Of a stretch of 64,000 bases of DNA, positions 58,080 to 64,000 are shown piece by piece. The DNA lies in the NCBI GenBank assembly GCA_021234155.1, contig JAJEKV010000045.1:1462635-1526634 (forward strand). The letters are read 5' to 3'. Below the pieces are notes generated by a model, which was not told where the DNA came from, made no database searches, and was given only the letters and a program-made list of their open reading frames with translations. This DNA is from Isoetes taiwanensis. Its lineage: Eukaryota > Streptophyta > Lycopodiopsida > Isoetales > Isoetaceae. How positions within the stretch are numbered: the first letter of the stretch is position 1; every line of letters starts with the position of its first letter. Made by a program: the position numbers and the translations under genes.

Positions 58080-58850
58080 TTGCAAAATTGCGAGTTCACG
58101 GGGATTCGCGGGAATGTGGTGCACCAACTTTATGATGGGATTTATCTTTGCTTATTTGCCTTATGAAGATCGCGGGTAGCTAGCACTATGGGAGTTAAGC
58201 GGGGCTGCCCGTTGTCTCAGCAGCTTTTGGGTTGTACATTGATAGCTTGGAGGCGTGGATGCAGCACCATGGGGGGCGGGGTGCAATTGTGCGTCTGCGA
58301 CCTCGTGGGCGGTTACTATATGCGGATGATGTAGCTTTGCTAGCCCACCGCGGCCCGGCGGTATGCAGCAGCATTTGGATGCCCTCGGTGGGTTACGTGG
58401 GGCAGCAGGAATGGCGGTGAACTTGCACAAAACTAAGCTTCGCGATCTGTCCCTGTAACACCCTATCCGGAGTTATATTACGGGGGCGAGGAAGTGGAGA
58501 TGGTCGCGAGCTTCAAGTATCACAGGGAATTGATTTCACTACTAACATCTTTGTGGGATGAGTGTGTGGGAGGAGGAAAGCGGTCTGGTGGAAGGCTTTA
58601 TATGCGATGCAAAAGCAGCGTGTTCCCGGATAGATCTCTGTTGGCGAGGAGAGCACACTGTTTAGAGCTTTGGTCGAGCGGTCTTTGCTATATGGGGTGG
58701 AGGTTTGGGGCCCAAAGCGGTTAGCAAAAATACATGGGATAGGTTGGAAATGGTGCGAGAAAGCTTTCTTGACATATAGCTTGGGAGTGAAGGACAAACC
58801 GCCGTATCAGATTTTGTTGTATGAGGCGGGGTTACGGCCTTTCTGACGAT
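58080..58850 (+). pseudogene. LINE reverse transcriptase fragments
   Basis: In shifting registers the plus strand gives GNVVHQLYDGIYLCL, VKRGCPLSQ, LGLYIDSLEAWMQ, RPRGRLLYADDVALLAHRGP (YADD at 58319-58330), MAVNLHKTK, GGEEVEMVASFKYH, and then ERSLLYGVEVWGPKRL and SFLTYSLGVKDKPPYQILL, EAGLRPF. These follow the order of palm and thumb in the GCPLSP-type LINE reverse transcriptases. The upstream fingers are not recognisable. Confidence 0.8.
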
Positions 58851-59289
58851 ACGCTATCTGCGAGGCATCTTACTTGCTTCCATAAGGTGGATGGGATGGA
58901 TGAGCACGCTTGCCCCCCGTGCACTGTGTTGTTAGCGGAGGGCCCCGGTGCAATCAAGAGGGTATGGCACGAGCAATTTGTAAGGGATGGTTTAGGAGGT
59001 GGTCTATGGATTACCAACAGATGGTGCCTTTGCTTGGTTACGGTCGATCCTTGAGAATGGGCAATTGGATGCGGCTATCTTGCCACCACGTGGGATGCCT
59101 CTACTCTTGCAAAGCCCAAGGCGAGCACTATCACTTCCAGTTAATCCGGGCCTTGAGCATGGACCCCATCGGTGCTTGAAACACACATCTGATTGAAGAA
59201 GCGGAGAGCTATTGCTGCCATAAGGGCGGGTTCCCATTACCTCCGGGGGTGAAAGCAGTGTTGGGGGTGAATGGCGGGACACGGGATCC

Positions 59290-59390
59290 CAGGGGGGAGG
59301 AAAGGATATGTCGGTGTTGTAGAGATGCACGTGATAGAGGATGAGCACCATGCCCTCAGGCTGATTACCGGCATATGCCCATGTCAAAGC
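59290..59390 (+). pseudogene. LINE C-terminal zinc-binding motif remnant
   Basis: RICRCC followed, after a small frame slip, by VIEDEHHALRLITGICPC resembles the CxxC...EDExHxLxxC motif at the end of LINE ORF2 proteins. It is the last recognisable coding trace before the ~300-bp 3' UTR and the CTTC tail. Confidence 0.6.
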
Positions 59391-59690
59391 GATGCACAGC
59401 GATCTTAGATGCTCGACACACCGCTACATCGGTTACTTGCATCACCTATGGTAGCGCGGTAGGGAGCTTACATCCTGCAGATTTCGTCGGTCGGACTTGC
59501 TCTTCGGGGCATGGTATTTGAGAGCCCTACCGCTAGGGTTTTTCCTCCCAAGTGGGGGTTTTTTCATCCCGGTAGTAGGGTTCTTGTCTGATTACATTGT
59601 TTGTTTTTGGTGTTGGGGTTTTTGGCTTTTTGCTGTTTCTGCGTATGTCAGTCTCATAGGCCTCGGCCTCCGTGGGCCGTTAAAATAAAC

Positions 59691-59714
59691 TTCCTTCCTT
59701 CCTTCCTTCCTTCT
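59691..59714 (+). repeat. (CTTC)n tail of the plus-strand LINE
   Basis: About six CTTC units follow TTAAAATAAA, in the position of a LINE 3' tail. Simple-repeat tails are common in several non-L1 LINE clades. Confidence 0.75.
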
Positions 59715-61390
59715 TGATCAATACGGCGGTCAAAAGGTCTATATGTAAACAAAGTATGTTTCTTAAGTGCTATATATTATGATCCCCTTACTTTGATTTC
59801 TTCTCTTGCGGATATCATCATAGTTCACCCATTTACCGGTAGAAATACCCTTAGGAGAAGTGAAACCCCTTCTCATCAATGACACCTTTTCTTTTAGCAT
59901 AACCATTATCTTCATAATTGTGTTTAAACTTTGTAACTTCCCAATTATTTGTCCTAATACATCAGCGGAACCCATAAAAATATTGGTAGATGCACTCCTA
60001 ATTTTCAAGTAGGTACTTCTCTCAGATAATGTAATTGATGCTTGAGCATACTTTTGTCTCTATGAATCGTTAAATTTGCGTTTGCTCATTTTTGTTATAC
60101 TTGCAACTTAACTATGCAAGCTGCGGATACATATCCATGGAACCTTTATTTCCTTATTATGTTGTATTTGGTTTTGGATCCATGTGCTAATATTCTTTTG
60201 TTTTATAGGTGGCGAATTCTCTTAACGCCATTGACTACATGTTGATTGTTAATTGTCAATTTGCTACATATTGAGATTATAAGTTATCTATGTGAAGATA
60301 GGTGGATTGAGCAAGCAGGAACATCAAAGTTTATCATGTGGTTGGAAAATAGATGCAGTCGCCAATCCGTACCATAGAACAAATGCCCAGTATAAGAATC
60401 CAAGAACAAGAAGCTGGTTTTTGCCTTTGCAATGTAATGTTATTTTATAGTGCATACAATTTGCTTGTGCTTGTGTATTCATCATACCAAAGTGGCCAAA
60501 TTTGCCAATTAGAACCTTTGTTCTTTGAAGATGAATTTTAAAAAGACCTCTTTAATTGCTTCATTTCTAGTTTAATGTCAGGATAGTTTGCGTAGTGCCA
60601 AATACACTATGGCTTTCATGGTGTCCAAGTGCGTTGTATTTGGCTTTGAAATTGCAAACTTTCTTTCGTACATATTTGCTAGCAGATTTGCATTCGAGTT
60701 ATTAGGGATTTGTTTGGTTATGCAAGGTATTTCTTAGACACTTGGCCATTGTTATGGTCCCCTTATAAAAGTTTGTTAGAGATCTATTTTCTCCTTTTAT
60801 CATAGAAATATTTTGTATTGCCTTTCAAAGTGGACTCGATGACACACATTTGGCCTATGCTCAAATTTTAGCATGCTTGAGCATCACAAAGCGCATTATA
60901 AGACTGTTTAAAAAGGAAATTTGGCCTTCAACAAAGGTGTTACTTTATCATTTATGTTGGTAAAGTATGAAGTAGAATGCAAATCTTTGTTCTTGCAGTT
61001 CTATGGGACCATGTTCTCCCTTATCGTTATGGGATGAAATTTTCCTTTGCATTAGTCACTTTAATGCTCTTCATGAGACAGGAGACTTGCCTGCCTGTAT
61101 TCTCCTTCGGAGAGTAACTGTTTTCAATAATGCTTTTATTGATGGTAAAAAATTTGAGAATGGTTACAAAGTTATATATCAACAGAGGATATGTGAAGCA
61201 AAATTCATTCCATTGCTTCTATCTTAAGTATGATACAATACATCAACAAAGTGCAGATGCATTGATGACTGGAGAGTCATGTTGATACTATAATATGGAA
61301 CGTCCTTAGATTACTTCTAGTGAAGGGAAATGTTCGCAGCGGCCTTGGCCGCCGCGATAAATTTCTTGTAATATATAATCATATTTTTAA
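59715..61390. other. Unassigned region
   Basis: No supported gene. Short frames at 60353-60541 and 61003-61227 lack recognisable domains. The sequence is AT-rich. A GCGGCCTTGGCCGCCGC palindrome occurs at about 61339-61355. Confidence 0.4.
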
Positions 61391-61400
61391 AAAAGTTACT

Positions 61401-62330
61401 TTAACCAGGCCGAACTTCCATATCCATAGAATCATTAAAAGCAACTTGATCTGCTTCTTGGTGTCTCAATGCTGTTGAATTAGGGACATCCACTGTAACA
61501 ATCGTAGCAGATATTGGAGCTGCAGAGTGAACCAACACAGATTGAGGAGCCGAGTTATTTTTGCGACGTGCAAGTTTCTTCAGGCGTGGAGTAGACCATC
61601 CTTCTTCCAGTAATTCTTGCTTCTGAGCAATGTCCTGAAGATGTGAGTGTTGATCCTCATTAAGAGGATTTACTGATATAGACTGAGACGGGGATGCAAT
61701 AGAAGAAGGCGATAGTGCAGAAATAGCTAACAGAAAGCCGCACAGGGCTGGTATCTTGGCCGGATTAACTAGTGCGGTAGGCGGATGAGGAAGAAGATGA
61801 TACAAACCGACATTCAAAGTGAAGTGGATGCAGTGTGACATGGGATAGGAACAGTTGGGGAGGTAGAGACAAAAAGTATACGGACACTACATGAAAGTAG
61901 CGAAAGCCTTAATATTGGGAAACATCTTGGCAAGCTCGGGTATGCATTTGAAAAAAAGTGGGCCACCTTTGACCACTACTAACTGAGGAATAGAAACACA
62001 AGTAGGAAGAGATACACAAATTTGAGGACCATTAACAATGGAATGGGCAAGATGCATACCCAATCCATTGGCAATAGCAATCATAAAATCGGACACTTTG
62101 CGGTTCTAGTGGAAAATCCTCTAAGGCAAGCCAACAAGGCATGCGCAATGCACCGGACTTACTTGGCAGAATCGGAAGAATAAACTTGATATAGAAGATA
62201 ATGTCCCCAAAGAGGATCAACACCACGCTCCACAAGTCTGTCAAGCTGCCAAGTGAAGAGTCAAACATGACCAGGGGAAAAGAAATTACTATCTTTATCC
62301 AAAACCTTTAGAGGCATAAATTAGGAAGAC
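61401..62330 (-). pseudogene. LINE ORF1 (DUF4283-like) remnant
   Basis: Minus-strand frames in three registers line up with plant LINE ORF1. LRMPCWLALEDFPLE (62032-62268) matches the core of DUF4283. AIANGLGMHLAHSI and GPQICVSLPTCVSIPQLVVV (61887-62096) match the following strand-turn region. EEGWSTPRLKKLARRKN (61401-61841) is the basic GWxxVxxxKK tail common in these proteins. No endonuclease or reverse transcriptase follows on the 3' side. It is a truncated LINE copy or an unrelated element using the same ORF1 domain. Confidence 0.65.
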
Positions 62331-64000
62331 CAGGTCTGAAGAAGGTGATGTTTTGCTTGAGAATCCAACTCCTCTTGAGATCAAAAGACTGTCTAGTGGA
62401 AATGGCAAACAATTTTGCATGAGACACAAGGTTCACGAACACCACTTTGCCAAATAAGCATTATGATCAATTTCAACAACCGTAGACCAGCACGTAAAAG
62501 CGTTTGAACACTGGCGTGCCCTCATAGAATACACCCCGGGGAGGCAACCGAACATCTATCTGGGTCATCTTGTGCTTGTAACTCATTTAGATACGATCTC
62601 AATTCTTTCTTATTATTCAAGAACATAATATTCAATGCTGTAAAAGGCCAGTTATTGCATTAATTGGATGTCAAATCACGTTTGATCCAATCGCTAAATC
62701 GTGTAGAAGGCGCTCTAACCAACAACATCGAAAGGAAAAGAACCCACCGGGCGGAATAAACGGATACACCCAGTAGACACAAAGGAGGCAAAAGCAACAT
62801 TAGGAGTATTCTGATGGGTCTCTACTCTGAAGTAGACAAAGGTCGCGGTTAGACGCGGGGGAAAGTGTTGCAAGCTTGTACTCATATTAACAAGAGAAGG
62901 TCAAAAGCTACAGGGACCGAGGGTGAGAATTATCGTAAATTAGAAGTTGCAAAGGAGAATCCATTTCATGAAAGAAGAAGCAAAAAACCACCTACCACTT
63001 TCTTTACCACTTTAACATGTTGGGAAATTTTGGGAAACTAGGGTTCAACCATGGTGGCGAAATCTGTAAACTCAAATCCGGCCGGAGAGACACACAACAA
63101 AGCGTATGAATTATACACCAACGGAAAGCTCATAATTTTTATAGCTCTCAACGCACTAAAAAGAACACCGAATCGACACTTTCGATTTTTGTAGTTGAAT
63201 AACATATGATTCATTGGTGTACAAATGCTCTAGATATAACTTGAACATGCTACACAGTTTCTTTTGGTATAATGCGTGAACATATAGCATGTAACTTCGA
63301 GGGATTGCCTGATTTCCATATCCATGCACTTGGAGTAGTGAGTGCTATAGCTTGGATTTTAGGAATGGAAGTTTTTATACTGGCAATTTAGGAAGCTTTG
63401 ACTTTGAGCAATTAGATATCCTTGTTGCGAGATGGATATGGGATGTGTTAAAAATCTACTTAAGAACAATCTTTGGGAAGATGATGCATGCTTGACATGG
63501 TTTGAAGATCAATTTGCAAGAAGTGATGCATTCAAATAGCATAAAATAACATTGTTTCAAATGACTAATGGATGCTTCTTTTGGTATGCCAAGGCACATG
63601 CTTTAGATGCAACGGACCTCTTAATTTAGTTTTATTACCCTTTGACCTTTTGTGGTCATGTCATGAACGTGGAAATAGAAATATGAGAACTTGTACTTGG
63701 TAGCAAGGGACGTTGGCTTCCATAACCATGGTTATAGTATACATGCTTAGAAAACATGCTACATCTTTCAAGAGTTGAGTGCCTGGAATTATCCCATCCA
63801 GGGCATTCAAATAAATGGATTTCTGAATGGCGTAAATAAATCATGGATAGGTGCTAAACCCACCATAGATAAGGGCTTTCTCATAATTTTGATTTCAATC
63901 TATTACTAGCTTCTAAGTTGCGATTAGCCCATGGCTAAAGGGATTTTAGGGTAAGAATTGCTAATCTCCATTTTTGCTCTCATTCAACCCAAGATCAAGG
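62331..64000. other. Unassigned region at the right edge
   Basis: Parts up to about 62.9 kb may continue the ORF1 remnant upstream. Beyond that I see no gene, RNA or repeat family. Confidence 0.4.

Larger units (their letters stand above)
55900..59714 (+). mobile_element. Decayed plus-strand LINE with CTTC-repeat tail
   Basis: In plus order: a polar ORF1-like frame (55900-56190), endonuclease fragments (GDFNAR at 56664-56681 and LSDHYPLY around 57008), reverse transcriptase palm (VKRGCPLSQ, then LLYADDVALLAH), a thumb-like stretch, a Cys/His C-terminal motif and a (CTTC)n tail (59691-59714). The reverse transcriptase style (VKRGCPLS, LYADDVALL) differs from the L1-type LINE at 20.5-28.2 kb, so this is a separate clade. 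Frameshifts are frequent and no ORF is intact. Confidence 0.8.

Overview
The window looks like a repeat-dominated stretch of a large land-plant nuclear genome. The evidence is plant-type LINE elements with DUF4283-like ORF1 and zf-RVT domains, Ty1/copia and Ty3/gypsy LTR retrotransposons primed by initiator tRNA-Met, a CACTA-family miniature element, and a long PLS-class pentatricopeptide-repeat (PPR) sequence. The wording of the PPR repeats (recurrent MYAKCG, FSSILKACG, WGAMIAGYTQH) and the density of old nested repeats suggest a fern or another seed-free plant. That placement is an inference. I see no intact host gene, no rRNA gene, no canonical tRNA gene and no CRISPR array. Nothing here is bacterial, and many short open frames begin only at GTG or TTG.

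Layout. 1-3067: unassigned old sequence. 3068-19499: an old minus-strand gypsy-like shell, with a 1.67-kb 5' LTR and PBS at the right end and only ~150 bp of recognisable 3' LTR at the left. Inside it lie a 751-bp CACTA miniature element with TSD TAA (4940-5690), a cluster of ~155-bp LTR-like repeats (A, B, C), two long LTRs in inverted orientation (about 7041-9415 and 9709-12193), a gag-only gypsy-like internal region (12194-13670), a 27-bp tandem repeat and two tRNA-like SINE heads. 20505 to ~28.2 kb: a nearly full-length minus-strand LINE with frameshifts; its catalytic motifs remain recognisable. 28.7-33.15 kb: unassigned purine-rich or AT-rich sequence. 33154-39134: a complete minus-strand Ty1/copia element with TSD ACAAG. 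39160-42261: a complete minus-strand gag-only LTR element with TSD AAACA. The copia element entered only 15 bp from the gag-only element, and both split the same older host sequence. 42.3-48.1 kb: unassigned, including a 32-bp A-run and a field of AATACC/GGTATT motifs. 48.13-51.44 kb: a minus-strand PPR pseudogene with several frameshifts. 51.49-52.13 kb: two abutting inverted-repeat (foldback/MITE-like) structures directly upstream of it. 53.1-53.3 kb: a possible retroposon tail. 55.9-59.7 kb: a badly decayed plus-strand LINE of a different type, with a CTTC-repeat tail. 61.4-62.3 kb: a minus-strand LINE ORF1 (DUF4283-like) remnant without a reverse transcriptase.

The parts do not form a pathway. 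The window is a record of successive insertions. Best supported are the two LTR elements and the CACTA element, because both boundaries and the target duplications can be read directly. I do not see convincing evidence of a new functional system. The oddest pieces are the long LTR flanked on one side by a PBS and on the other by a polypurine tract, the unidentified C-terminal segment of the LINE, and the AATACC motif field.
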